IMG/VR virus record: IMGVR_UViG_3300040960_000750
Location: 1-25,929 of that record
Length of the DNA: 25,929 nucleotides
Origin: a virus
Strand: one strand, 5' to 3'
Shown here: positions 14,757 through 21,836 of the stretch, one piece after another
Layout of the letters: every line of letters begins with the position of its first letter
How positions within the stretch are numbered: the stretch's first letter is position 1
Position numbers and translations under genes: made by a program
The notes under the pieces: generated by a model
Databases searched by the model: none
What the model was told of the DNA's origin: nothing
The model's input: only the letters and a program-made list of their open reading frames with translations

Positions 14757-17294
14757 TTATATTCCGCCTTGGATAAGATTTCCGTTTAGACTTTTTGTAG
14801 CTGTAAGTGTTTGTGCTTCAAAGTCTCTTGATTCACGTAATACAGAAAGAACTTGTTCCATTGTACTATTTAACGTCGAAAGCGCCGCAGAACTACCAGC
14901 TGTGGACCCACCTATACGTTCTAATAAATCAGAGGCGTTCATTGCACTTCTTCCACGTCCTCTACCGTTTGTCTCAGACAACACATCATTTAATGCTTCT
15001 AGTGTTTCAACGAGTTCTTTTATAGCATCATTATAACTTGAAATGTTACTTGTGTCAAGATCGTTTATACCAGAAAATCCTTTTAAAGCAGTAGCCATGT
15101 TGACCATTGCCTCTGCATTGCGTTCAACACCTTGTGTGTTTATTCCTGCTTCGCCAAATGCAATTAACTGATCCATAGGACTGTCTGAGCCAAACAGTCC
15201 TGAAATTGCTCCACCGATTGCTCCAATTACACTTCCAGCACCTGCAACTGCTGTGCCAGCACCAAATTTTGCCATTGCACCGCTCATTGCTGATAATGCA
15301 CCAGCAGCTGAACTAAGTGCTTCACTGTCTAATGTTTCAAATTGCTTCATTCCGTCTATAAAAGTCGGAAATGCCAAACCTGTAAGCCAGGCTGCACCTG
15401 CAATACCTGCACCAATAGCTGTTATGACACCTGCTAGAGTTGCTGCGCCAGCAAGTATCATAGGTGATTGTGGACCGCCAAATGCTTGAAGTCCTTTAGC
15501 AGCACCTGCCATTGCGCCGCCACCGAGGTTACCTACAAATGCACCTATTTGTCTACCTTGACCGGCTAATCCGCCGCCGGCACGACCTCTGCGACCGCCA
15601 CCGCCACCACCACCACCGCCAGTCATACTGTCAAACATTTTTCCAAAGCCGTTTGTGATAGCATTTTTAATAACACTTGCACCAAATAATGCAGCTATTG
15701 CTACGCCTGCACCTGTAAGAACTGTTTCGCTTGTAAGTAGACTTTTGAATCCTTCGCCGATTTTTTCGCCAATAGTTGTTTCACCAGTAAGCAATTCTTT
15801 TATTCCATCTGCAAAACCAGTAATTGTATCTTTAAGTTCTGTTTTAAATGGCTCTTGAGTAAACAACGTTGCAATATCTGTAAATGCAGTAGCAACAGTA
15901 TCAAAAACTCCACTTTCTATAAATGCTGTTGCTAGAGTTGCTCTAACTTCTCTTACTTTGTCCTCAAATATAACAAGTTCTGCTGTAATAGCATCTCTTT
16001 TCTTTTGTTCTTCAAGTGCTGCATCGTAATTTTGTGACCCAACTTCTCTAAGTTTGTATGATTCATCTAGAATAGCTGCTAATGCCGGATTAGATTCTCT
16101 AATTGCACTAATAAATGCTGCTGCATCACCGCCTTCTCCTGCAAATCCATCTATTGACTTACCTGCTGCATTTAAAGCATCTTGAAGAACTTTTGGATCA
16201 GAACCAGCGGCTACTGCTTTCATAGCTTCCATTATTTCAGGACCTGCTGCGTTCACAAGTGCTATAGCTTCTTCGGTTTGCGGAACACCATCAGCTAGAT
16301 CTTTTAGTGCAATAGCAGTACTGCCGCCGATACTGTCAATTAAAGCCATGCTATCTGTGAAGTTTCGTAATTGTTCACTGTCAGGACCAAATTGTGATTC
16401 TAGACTTTTAGCAATTGCTCTAAAACTTGCATCAGCAGCGTTTTGTTGTATTGATTGTGCAATTTGATCACGTTGTTGACCAGTGATTTTTGCTAAAGCA
16501 TCGAGTCTTTTTAAGTAGTTTGCACTTCCTGCGGCTAGTTGTGCATTACTTTGTCCTTCTAGCATACCTAACCTACTTTGTAATGCAGTATAATCTGCTA
16601 GACCTTCATTAACTTCTTCGATAGTAAAGCCCATATTCCTTAAGACTTCTAAATCACCTGAAGCTTTAATAGCTTTGTTAATATTAGTAAATCTTTGAAC
16701 GCCTTCTGTAACAGTTCCGCCTAATAAACGTAGTGATTGTGCATTAGCGCCTACAAAAGATTGGAATTCATCTAAGTTTAGTTCAGCATTAGCTGCTGCT
16801 AGGCGCATGTCAGTAATACTGTTATTAAAACTTGCGCCAACAGAACTCATACTCCTAAAGCTTTCAACACTATTATCTAGCATGTTAGCAAAAGGTGATA
16901 TTAAATCTCCAATAATAGGAATATGCTGTGTAAAATCACCTAGTTGATTGCCTCCGAACGCAAATTCTTTAGCAAGATTAAAAGCACTTCCTGCAAGAGT
17001 GCTAATTCCGCTTACTAATAGTCCTGTAAGTCCTCTACCAAAGCTTGTTGTTGCTCTTGTTGCATCTTCAAGTGCATCAGTTTGATTTGCTAAAGCATCT
17101 CTGTTTTCAGTTACAACTTTTATGCCTTTTCTTACTTCAGCATTGTACTTTTCAGCTAGATCTTTTGCTTTTCTTGCATCAGCACCTTGATTTTTTGCCA
17201 ATCTATCAAATGCTTTCAGCAGAGATTGAAGCGTAGCTTCACTAGCAACACCGTTTCCACCTACATTTTCAATTTCTACTCTTTGATCAGCCAA
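14757..17294 (-). CDS. Putative tail tape-measure / large tail structural protein
   Basis: This 845-residue protein has a helical charged N terminus (residues 1-75). Hydrophobic segments follow near 86-106 and 525-545, a run of nine Gly with an RRGRAGGG stretch near 565-585, and further Ala/Gly-rich hydrophobic segments near 610-660 and 685-715. The C-terminal helix ends NGNLIQGGI. This mixture of helical, hydrophobic and Gly-rich parts is typical of tape-measure proteins, the role of gp29 in T4 (590 residues). Its place next to gp26 hub genes supports a tail-hub role. The frame opens after an in-frame TGA at 17298-17300, so the start must be the TTG at 17294 (or an ATA before it). A nearby ATG (17301) is in another frame and stops after four codons. 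Confidence 0.7.
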   Translation of the reverse strand: MADQRVEIENVGGNGVASEATLQSLLKAFDRLAKNQGADARKAKDLAEKYNAEVRKGIKVVTENRDALANQTDALEDATRATTSFGRGLTGLLVSGISTLAGSAFNLAKEFAFGGNQLGDFTQHIPIIGDLISPFANMLDNSVESFRSMSSVGASFNNSITDMRLAAANAELNLDEFQSFVGANAQSLRLLGGTVTEGVQRFTNINKAIKASGDLEVLRNMGFTIEEVNEGLADYTALQSRLGMLEGQSNAQLAAGSANYLKRLDALAKITGQQRDQIAQSIQQNAADASFRAIAKSLESQFGPDSEQLRNFTDSMALIDSIGGSTAIALKDLADGVPQTEEAIALVNAAGPEIMEAMKAVAAGSDPKVLQDALNAAGKSIDGFAGEGGDAAAFISAIRESNPALAAILDESYKLREVGSQNYDAALEEQKKRDAITAELVIFEDKVREVRATLATAFIESGVFDTVATAFTDIATLFTQEPFKTELKDTITGFADGIKELLTGETTIGEKIGEGFKSLLTSETVLTGAGVAIAALFGASVIKNAITNGFGKMFDSMTGGGGGGGGGRRGRAGGGLAGQGRQIGAFVGNLGGGAMAGAAKGLQAFGGPQSPMILAGAATLAGVITAIGAGIAGAAWLTGLAFPTFIDGMKQFETLDSEALSSAAGALSAMSGAMAKFGAGTAVAGAGSVIGAIGGAISGLFGSDSPMDQLIAFGEAGINTQGVERNAEAMVNMATALKGFSGINDLDTSNISSYNDAIKELVETLEALNDVLSETNGRGRGRSAMNASDLLERIGGSTAGSSAALSTLNSTMEQVLSVLRESRDFEAQTLTATKSLNGNLIQGGI

Positions 17295-17320
17295 TATTCA
17301 TTTTCCGAGTTATATGCGCA

Positions 17321-17329
17321 TATAAATAT
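17321..17329 (+). promoter_or_regulatory. Putative late promoter for gp26
   Basis: The plus strand reads TATAAATAT, a full match to the T4 late element, about 42 nt before the gp26 ATG. It is paired back-to-back with a divergent element at 17352-17360. Confidence 0.6.
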
Positions 17330-17351
17330 ATTAGGTATATACCTTTATATT

Positions 17352-17360
17352 GTATTTATA
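17352..17360 (-). promoter_or_regulatory. Putative late promoter for the tape-measure-like gene
   Basis: The minus strand reads TATAAATAC, about 58 nt before the TTG start at 17294. Together with 17321-17329 it makes an overlapping pair of facing late promoters in the 77-nt gap, whose transcripts would overlap by about 20-30 nt. Confidence 0.65.
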
Positions 17361-17371
17361 CGGAGACAACA

Positions 17372-18235
17372 ATGCCAGAAATTAAGCCCGTAGGTGCAAA
17401 TCCACTTCAAAAATATTTTAGACAACCTAAAGTATACTTGGATTTACCTAGCAAAGGAAAATATTATCCAGACGGTGCATTAGATATGCCTGAAACAGGC
17501 GAACTTCCTGTTTTTTCTATGACTGCAAAAGATGAACTAACAATGAAAACACCAGATGCATTGTTAAACGGCGTTGCTACTGTAGAATTAATACGAAGTT
17601 GTGTACCTAATATTACAGATCCATGGCAAATGCCTAGTGTTGACCTTGATGCAGTATTAATTGCTATCAGAATTGCCACATACGGCGAACAATTAGAAAT
17701 TTCAACTAAAGTTCCTAACCTAGGTGAGGAAAAAGATTTTGCAATTGATCTTAGACAATTATTAAACAAGCTTACAAACGTTACATTTGAAGATACAATC
17801 ACTCTAGGTAACATGGTAATCAGTTTAGCGCCACTCAGTTACAAGCAATTTACAGATAGTGCATTAAAAACATTTGAAGAACAGAGATTGTTTAGTCTTG
17901 TAAACAACGAAACAATACCAGAAGAAGAAAAATTAGCAAAATTTAATGAAAGTTTTCTTAAATTAACTAATTTAACTGTTGGTATGATGTCAAAAAGCAT
18001 AAAATCTATTACTGTTGAAGGTGAAGTTGTTGATAATCCTTTGCATATTGACGAATTTGTGCAAAATGCAGACAAAGAATTTTTTAATAACATTATCGAA
18101 CATATTGAAGAACAAAAACAAAAGTTTCAAATCGAACCTCTAACAGTTAAATCAACAGAAGATGAAATAAGTCGTGGTGCACCTGCTGAATGGACTGTAC
18201 CTATTACGTTTGATCAATCAAATTTTTTCGGATGA
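17372..18235 (+). CDS. gp26: Baseplate hub subunit gp26
   Basis: This 287-residue protein belongs to the T4 gp26 baseplate hub family. The family-typical N-terminal block is YFRQPKVYLDLPSKGKYYPD, followed by MKTPDALLNGVATVELIRSC with VPNI, then DLDAVLIAIRIATYG at about residues 88-102. It is longer than T4 gp26 (208). CGGAGA gives an SD before the ATG. The stop TGA overlaps the next ATG (ATGA), and the 3' end contains the in-frame slippery series A-AAT-TTT-TTC. A frameshifted fusion with the next ORF is therefore possible, as in tail-assembly chaperone pairs of other phages. It is transcribed away from the tape-measure gene from a late promoter. Confidence 0.88.
   Translation: MPEIKPVGANPLQKYFRQPKVYLDLPSKGKYYPDGALDMPETGELPVFSMTAKDELTMKTPDALLNGVATVELIRSCVPNITDPWQMPSVDLDAVLIAIRIATYGEQLEISTKVPNLGEEKDFAIDLRQLLNKLTNVTFEDTITLGNMVISLAPLSYKQFTDSALKTFEEQRLFSLVNNETIPEEEKLAKFNESFLKLTNLTVGMMSKSIKSITVEGEVVDNPLHIDEFVQNADKEFFNNIIEHIEEQKQKFQIEPLTVKSTEDEISRGAPAEWTVPITFDQSNFFG
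18220..18229 (+). promoter_or_regulatory. Candidate -1 ribosomal frameshift site at the end of gp26
   Basis: In the gp26 frame the codons read TCA AAT TTT TTC GGA TGA. Two canonical X-XXY-YYZ heptamers overlap: A-AAT-TTT (18220-18226) and T-TTT-TTC (18223-18229). A -1 slip at either leads through TTT-CGG into the ATG of the downstream ORF, giving a gp26/gp51-like fusion of about 363 residues. Confidence 0.45.
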
Positions 18236-18459
18236 GAATATTAGCCTGGCCACTTGATGAAATCTTAAAAGAAGTTAAGAAAATGGAAGGCGAACAGAAA
18301 CAATTAAAAACCGAAATTACAAAATTATGTTGGTACATGCGAGGAGGCGTAACAATAGAAGAAGCTTATGCACTAAGTTACGACGATAGATTAATTATGA
18401 ACGACATAATTAAAGAAAATATCGAAATAACTAAGAAAAGTGGATTGCCGTTCTACTAA
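18232..18459 (+). CDS. gp51: Short gp51-like hub assembly partner of gp26
   Basis: This 75-residue charged helical protein begins MRILAWPLDEILKEVKKMEG and ends with LCWYMRGGVTIEEAYALSYD (residues about 36-55) and TKKSGLPFY. In marine T4-like phages a short gene here is often annotated as gp51, the baseplate hub assembly factor; the identity is inferred from position and is far shorter than T4 gp51. It overlaps gp26 by four bases (ATGA) in the -1 frame and has no SD of its own, so it depends on translational coupling or on -1 frameshifting from gp26. Its stop codon abuts the stop of the opposing gene. Confidence 0.6.
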   Translation: MRILAWPLDEILKEVKKMEGEQKQLKTEITKLCWYMRGGVTIEEAYALSYDDRLIMNDIIKENIEITKKSGLPFY

Positions 18460-18993
18460 TTACTTGCCAACTTTACCAAAGTCACTTAATTTTTGACTTT
18501 TATCAAAGTTTTTATCAACTACAGTTGCTTTTTTCGCAGGCTTTGTACTAATACTTTTTTCAAGTTGCTGTATAAGTCTGCGTTTTTCTTTTGCATTTAG
18601 TTTTAGTGCTGCATCCTTGGTTTGAACATACGCACTAGATGCTTTTGCAGTAGGTTCAGTACTAGCAGCTGGCTTTACTTGTCCTTGCATAGCTTCTTTT
18701 GCCTTTGCCATAAAGATTTGTTGTAATCTTTTTGTGTTAAATGGAACTGTTTTATCAATATTGCTAGAATCAACATTTTTCTTGTTAAAAAAGTCTTCTA
18801 GGTCAGAATAACCTGCTTGTTTTAGGCTAATTCCTTTAGTACCTAGATAAGAAGCAAACTCATTACCAAGATTATCAGCAGTTGCTTTTAAATCTTTCTG
18901 TCCAGCAATGTTTGCTTTACGCAGTTGTCTACTTCTTTTACTAAAAGGATTAAACTCGTTAAGATTTAAACTAGATACTTCATTAATACGCAT
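18460..18993 (-). CDS. Hypothetical protein, Lys/Ala-rich
   Basis: This 177-residue basic protein begins MRINEVSSLNLNEFNPFSKR. It has a helical middle part (LEDFFNKKNV, TKRLQQIFMAKAKEAM), a Pro/Ala/Thr-rich linker (residues about 105-125), and a lysine-rich C terminus with LNAKEKRRLIQQLEKSI. No enzymatic motif or membrane span is seen. An MRINE-type N terminus recurs in small marine T4-like phage proteins of unknown role. It has a late-promoter-like CATAAATAC 20 nt upstream, so it is probably a late, possibly virion-associated protein. Its end abuts the convergent gp51-like gene with no clear terminator. Confidence 0.7.
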   Translation of the reverse strand: MRINEVSSLNLNEFNPFSKRSRQLRKANIAGQKDLKATADNLGNEFASYLGTKGISLKQAGYSDLEDFFNKKNVDSSNIDKTVPFNTKRLQQIFMAKAKEAMQGQVKPAASTEPTAKASSAYVQTKDAALKLNAKEKRRLIQQLEKSISTKPAKKATVVDKNFDKSQKLSDFGKVGK

Positions 18994-19013
18994 ATTGTTT
19001 TTCCATTTACAAG

Positions 19014-19022
19014 TGTATTTAT
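19014..19022 (-). promoter_or_regulatory. Putative late promoter for the 177-aa gene
   Basis: The minus strand reads CATAAATAC, 20 nt before the ATG at 18993. It directly follows a perfect AATATCTAC/GTAGATATT hairpin (19024-19044). Confidence 0.6.
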
Positions 19023-19023
19023 G

Positions 19024-19044
19024 AATATCTACTTCGTAGATATT
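19024..19044. terminator. Perfect 9-bp hairpin with TTC/GAA loop
   Basis: AATATCTAC and GTAGATATT flank a 3-nt loop. The loop is UUC on plus (giving a cUUCGt-like turn) and GAA on minus. Only a short AGTTTT follows on plus, and the late promoter follows on minus, so the orientation and terminator role are uncertain. An insulator between the RNA segment and the 177-aa gene is plausible. Confidence 0.4.
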
Positions 19045-19103
19045 AGTTTTCGCTATCGCTCAAACTAAACACTTCGTTTTTTTTAATAATGTATAAGATA
19101 AAA

Positions 19104-19123
19104 GCGTTTTACGAAGTAAAACG
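19104..19123 (-). terminator. Probable terminator closing the gp47-gp46-GIY-YIG transcript
   Basis: The minus strand has CGTTTTAC-TTC-GTAAAACG, an 8-bp stem, followed by CTTTTATCTT. It lies downstream of the structured 19148-19403 segment and is the first terminator-like element after the nuclease operon. Confidence 0.5.
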
Positions 19124-19143
19124 TATTAATTTCATGTAGATTA

Positions 19144-19405
19144 ATTAGTCAGACGGAACCTACACTGTGGTTCCATCATCTCGAAACTTCATGTGAGTTG
19201 CATAGCCGAGATCGGAAGTAGGTATTTGACTATGCTACTGGGCTCTGACCTTTCCCAACCTACGTCGACATCACGCAATTGCGCTATCCCCCGCTTCGTT
19301 CCTAGTGCTAAGGGGTTTTTGTAGCATACAGCCTATTGGACTACGTCACACCACCGGCCACGAGCATTACCTCGGCTGATTCTTGACGGGCTTTCGCCAA
19401 TAGTG
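19144..19405 (-). ncRNA. Candidate structured RNA / long structured 3' UTR
   Basis: The gene-free stretch 18994-19408 holds about 260 nt of conspicuously GC-richer, self-complementary sequence with no ORF. Helices, in plus coordinates: 19333-19339/19397-19403 (CTATTGG/CCAATAG) enclosing 19344-19348/19384-19388 and a GCC-GAG/CTC-GGC stem at 19357-19376; 19231-19238/19321-19328 (TATGCTAC/GTAGCATA); 19148-19153/19244-19249 (GTCAGA/TCTGAC) enclosing GGAACC/GGTTCC at 19155-19160/19169-19174. GCATAG at 19200-19205 competes for the same 19230-19235 strand. The minus orientation is favoured because it follows the GIY-YIG stop by 3 nt and ends at a hairpin with a U-rich tail. I found no own promoter. 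It does not look like tRNA, tmRNA or a group I intron core. Function unknown. Confidence 0.55.
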
Positions 19406-19408
19406 TCC

Positions 19409-19843
19409 TTATATTGCCTTGTTTCTGTTTTGAAGTGCCTCTATGAGAGTCTTTGATCCGCCTACACGTACATTAATAATACCGTTATAGTATTCTTCTG
19501 TTTCTAAAACACGCCTGTCAAATTGTTCTTTAGCTTCTAAGTAAGACATTTCTGCTCTTGAACTGCAAAAATATAAAATTTCTCGTGTAAATTTATCTGC
19601 GCCTAACTGTTCCACGTCTGCTTGTAATTTGTCTGACGATCCCCAGTAGTCACGCCAGTCTGATTCTTTGTATCCACGTCTTTTATTCTTTTTGCCTTTG
19701 AGTGGTGGTTTGGTTGTTTTAAATTTTGCTAGTTTTTTGCCTATGTACTTGCGATCATTTGTTGTATTGGTTATCAGATAGACAAACCCTTCATATTCAT
19801 CTGGTATAGTGTCTATTTTTTCACCTTGATAAGTCCAATTCAT
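19409..19843 (-). CDS. GIY-YIG family nuclease
   Basis: This 144-residue protein has the GIY-YIG core as FVYLITNTTNDRKYIGKKLA at residues about 20-39 (Y-x-I then Y-I-G). A lysine-rich loop follows, then ESDWRDYWGSSDKLQADVEQ (about 60-79), FTREILYFC, and a Glu in YLEAKEQFDRR that could be the metal-binding residue. Small GIY-YIG proteins of this type accompany recombination genes in marine T4-like phages; some related proteins are homing endonucleases (T4 Seg family). It lacks a recognisable DNA-binding tail, and no intron is evident here. It may be a free-standing homing nuclease or a repair nuclease. It is last in the gp47-gp46 operon. Confidence 0.8.
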   Translation of the reverse strand: MNWTYQGEKIDTIPDEYEGFVYLITNTTNDRKYIGKKLAKFKTTKPPLKGKKNKRRGYKESDWRDYWGSSDKLQADVEQLGADKFTREILYFCSSRAEMSYLEAKEQFDRRVLETEEYYNGIINVRVGGSKTLIEALQNRNKAI

Positions 19844-19866
19844 AATTTACTTACCGCAGGTAAGTT

Positions 19867-20064
19867 CTATTTTGCCTCTTTTTTGGCCTTTTGTATTTCT
19901 CTTATTTCTTTATTTCTTGCATCTGCAATATCTCTTACTTTTCTAATGTTTTGCTGTACTTTAAAGTAGGTTCTTACAGATTTTTTTCGTTCCCAAATTT
20001 CGTTTGCCTTGAAATATTCCAAATATGCCTTAACTAACTGATCATGTATGTCATCTTCTATCAT
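19867..20064 (-). CDS. Small helical protein coupled to gp46
   Basis: This 65-residue, highly charged helical protein has an AYLEYFKANEIWERKKSVRT block at residues 13-32 and a lysine-rich C terminus. Its ATG overlaps the gp46 stop (TAATG), so translation is coupled to gp46. Comparable small proteins next to gp46 occur in marine T4-like phages without known function. A role with the gp46/gp47 complex or in DNA binding is a guess from position and charge. Confidence 0.7.
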   Translation of the reverse strand: MIEDDIHDQLVKAYLEYFKANEIWERKKSVRTYFKVQQNIRKVRDIADARNKEIREIQKAKKEAK

Positions 20065-21836
20065 TATTCTACCACATCTAAATCATTTGCATAGCTTGTA
20101 AAGCCATTTTCTTTAATAACTTTAAGAACATGATTAACACGACCTACTAGTTCGTCTTTGTGTGAGATAAGATAGATGTTTTTATCACGTTCTCTGCCCA
20201 TTTTCTTTAGTACGCTTAGTGAATTTTCAACACCAGCAGTGTCCATACCACTATCAATTAACTCATCAATAAACAATAAGTTGATATTTTGGTATAGGCT
20301 TTCCCAAACATCACGGAATGCAAAACTAAGACCTAAAATAAGTCTGTTACGTTCGCCACGTGATAGGTTATCAAAGTCTAGATCTTGTCCTAGCTGAGTA
20401 ATTTCGACATTTAAGTCGTTTTGGAATTGTACTTGATGTGGTAAACCTAGTTTATCAAGGTAATATGTGAGCCTGTTGTTTAAATATGCAAGATTCTGAT
20501 CAATAATCTTTTTACGGATAAAACTATCTTTGTTAGTAAGTAGTTTTAATAAAAACTCTTGATGTTCTTTATAACTTGTTAAGTCATTGACAGGAGTCCA
20601 ATCAATATCTTGCAATGCTGTATCGGTTAAATCGTCTATTTGTGCCTGATAAGGATCTTCTTCTTGCTCTTTACTTAGTAGTGCTTGCTTTAAGTTATCT
20701 ACGTTGTTTCTATGCTCATATGCTTCTTTTGCAGTTTCATAAAAAGTAGATGGACGACCGTTTATTTCTCCGATTGCTCCTAGTGATTCAGCAACACCTT
20801 TGATCTTTTCAGAAATTTCTACTTGATAAGCTAATGCATCTGTAAGTTCTTTAGCTTTACGTGCTTCAATTTCTGCTTTTTTATCAGCATGTAATTCTTG
20901 ACCACAAGTATAACATACAGCATCTTCTAATTCTGAGATATCTTTTTTGGCCTTTTCAACAGATTTATCAGCACGTTGTTGTGCTGGCTCAAGTGTACTT
21001 AATTCCTTTTTAAGAGCCAAAACAGCATTGTTAAGTTCGTTCCAATTTACTAATTTTTCGTGCGCATCAAGTTCTGCATTGATATCAATTTTTTCTAACT
21101 CTTCAATAGCAGAATCTAATTTTTCAATATCTGTTTTCTTTTTAGCTTGCCAAGCACGTTGTCTTTGTTTTAATTGTTCGATGCTTACTTCAATTTTTTC
21201 ATTACTAGATTGTATAGCATTGATTTTTAATGTTTCTTCTGTAATTGCATCTTTAGTTTGTTTAGTTTGTTCTTTAAGCAAGTCCGCTTTTTCAGTTAAT
21301 ATTGTAATACCTAGTAGCTGTTCAATAATAGCACGTTGATCATTTGCTCTCATGCTCAAAAACGGTTCGGTATAAGTGTTTAGAGCTACAATATGCTTAA
21401 ACATATCATGGCTCATACCTAATAGGTTGTCAATATCTTGCTGTGTTTTGCGACTGTCACCTTGACTTTCGTCAGTAAGTTGTTGTTCTTGATTGTTTAT
21501 AAAAAACTTTAGTACATTAGGCGAGCGTCCTCTTTCGATACGATAATCAAGTCCGTCTTTTTCAAAATGTAGAGTAACTAACATGCCTTTTGAGTTAGTT
21601 TTGTTGATAAGATTGTTACGCTTGATGTTTGTTAATGCTTGTCCATACAAAGCATAGCTTAAAGCGTTAATAATTGTAGTTTTACCTGTGCCGTTGCGTG
21701 ATCCAGAATCGTCACCTCCTTGATCTAAATTTTCTCCTAGCACAAGTGTCAGCTGTTCTCCACTGAAATCAACTGCTTGGGTTTGATTACCCACACTCAT
21801 AAAGTTTTTTACGGTTAAATCTTTAATACGAATCAT
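20064..21836 (-). CDS. gp46: Recombination ATPase gp46 (Rad50/SbcC family)
   Basis: This 590-residue SMC-type ATPase pairs with gp47 to resect DNA ends for recombination-dependent replication. The Walker A motif is GSRNGTGKTT (residues 45-54), preceded by a GEN plus a 10-residue Gly/Asp insertion relative to T4. Coiled-coil arms span about 180-300 and 315-440, with a zinc hook CYTC (Cys308, Cys311) between them. The ABC signature is LSRGERNRL (491-499), Walker B is LLFIDE (520-525), and the H-loop is SHKDE (558-562). The ATG immediately follows the gp47 stop (TAA-ATG), indicating coupling. It is transcribed with gp47 from a sigma70-like promoter. Confidence 0.96.
   Translation of the reverse strand: MIRIKDLTVKNFMSVGNQTQAVDFSGEQLTLVLGENLDQGGDDSGSRNGTGKTTIINALSYALYGQALTNIKRNNLINKTNSKGMLVTLHFEKDGLDYRIERGRSPNVLKFFINNQEQQLTDESQGDSRKTQQDIDNLLGMSHDMFKHIVALNTYTEPFLSMRANDQRAIIEQLLGITILTEKADLLKEQTKQTKDAITEETLKINAIQSSNEKIEVSIEQLKQRQRAWQAKKKTDIEKLDSAIEELEKIDINAELDAHEKLVNWNELNNAVLALKKELSTLEPAQQRADKSVEKAKKDISELEDAVCYTCGQELHADKKAEIEARKAKELTDALAYQVEISEKIKGVAESLGAIGEINGRPSTFYETAKEAYEHRNNVDNLKQALLSKEQEEDPYQAQIDDLTDTALQDIDWTPVNDLTSYKEHQEFLLKLLTNKDSFIRKKIIDQNLAYLNNRLTYYLDKLGLPHQVQFQNDLNVEITQLGQDLDFDNLSRGERNRLILGLSFAFRDVWESLYQNINLLFIDELIDSGMDTAGVENSLSVLKKMGRERDKNIYLISHKDELVGRVNHVLKVIKENGFTSYANDLDVVE

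Noticed and set aside
17464-18093. Minus-strand open frames of 116 and 84 codons opposite gp26
   Set aside because: They are antisense shadows; gp26 has clear family motifs, an SD and a promoter.
19144-19843. Group I intron with a GIY-YIG homing endonuclease
   Set aside because: No P-Q-R-S core order could be found on either strand, and no split gene flanks the segment; all neighbouring genes look intact.
20167-21340. Plus-strand open frames opposite gp46
   Set aside because: They are antisense to a protein with complete Walker A, zinc-hook, signature and Walker B motifs, and no start signals support them.
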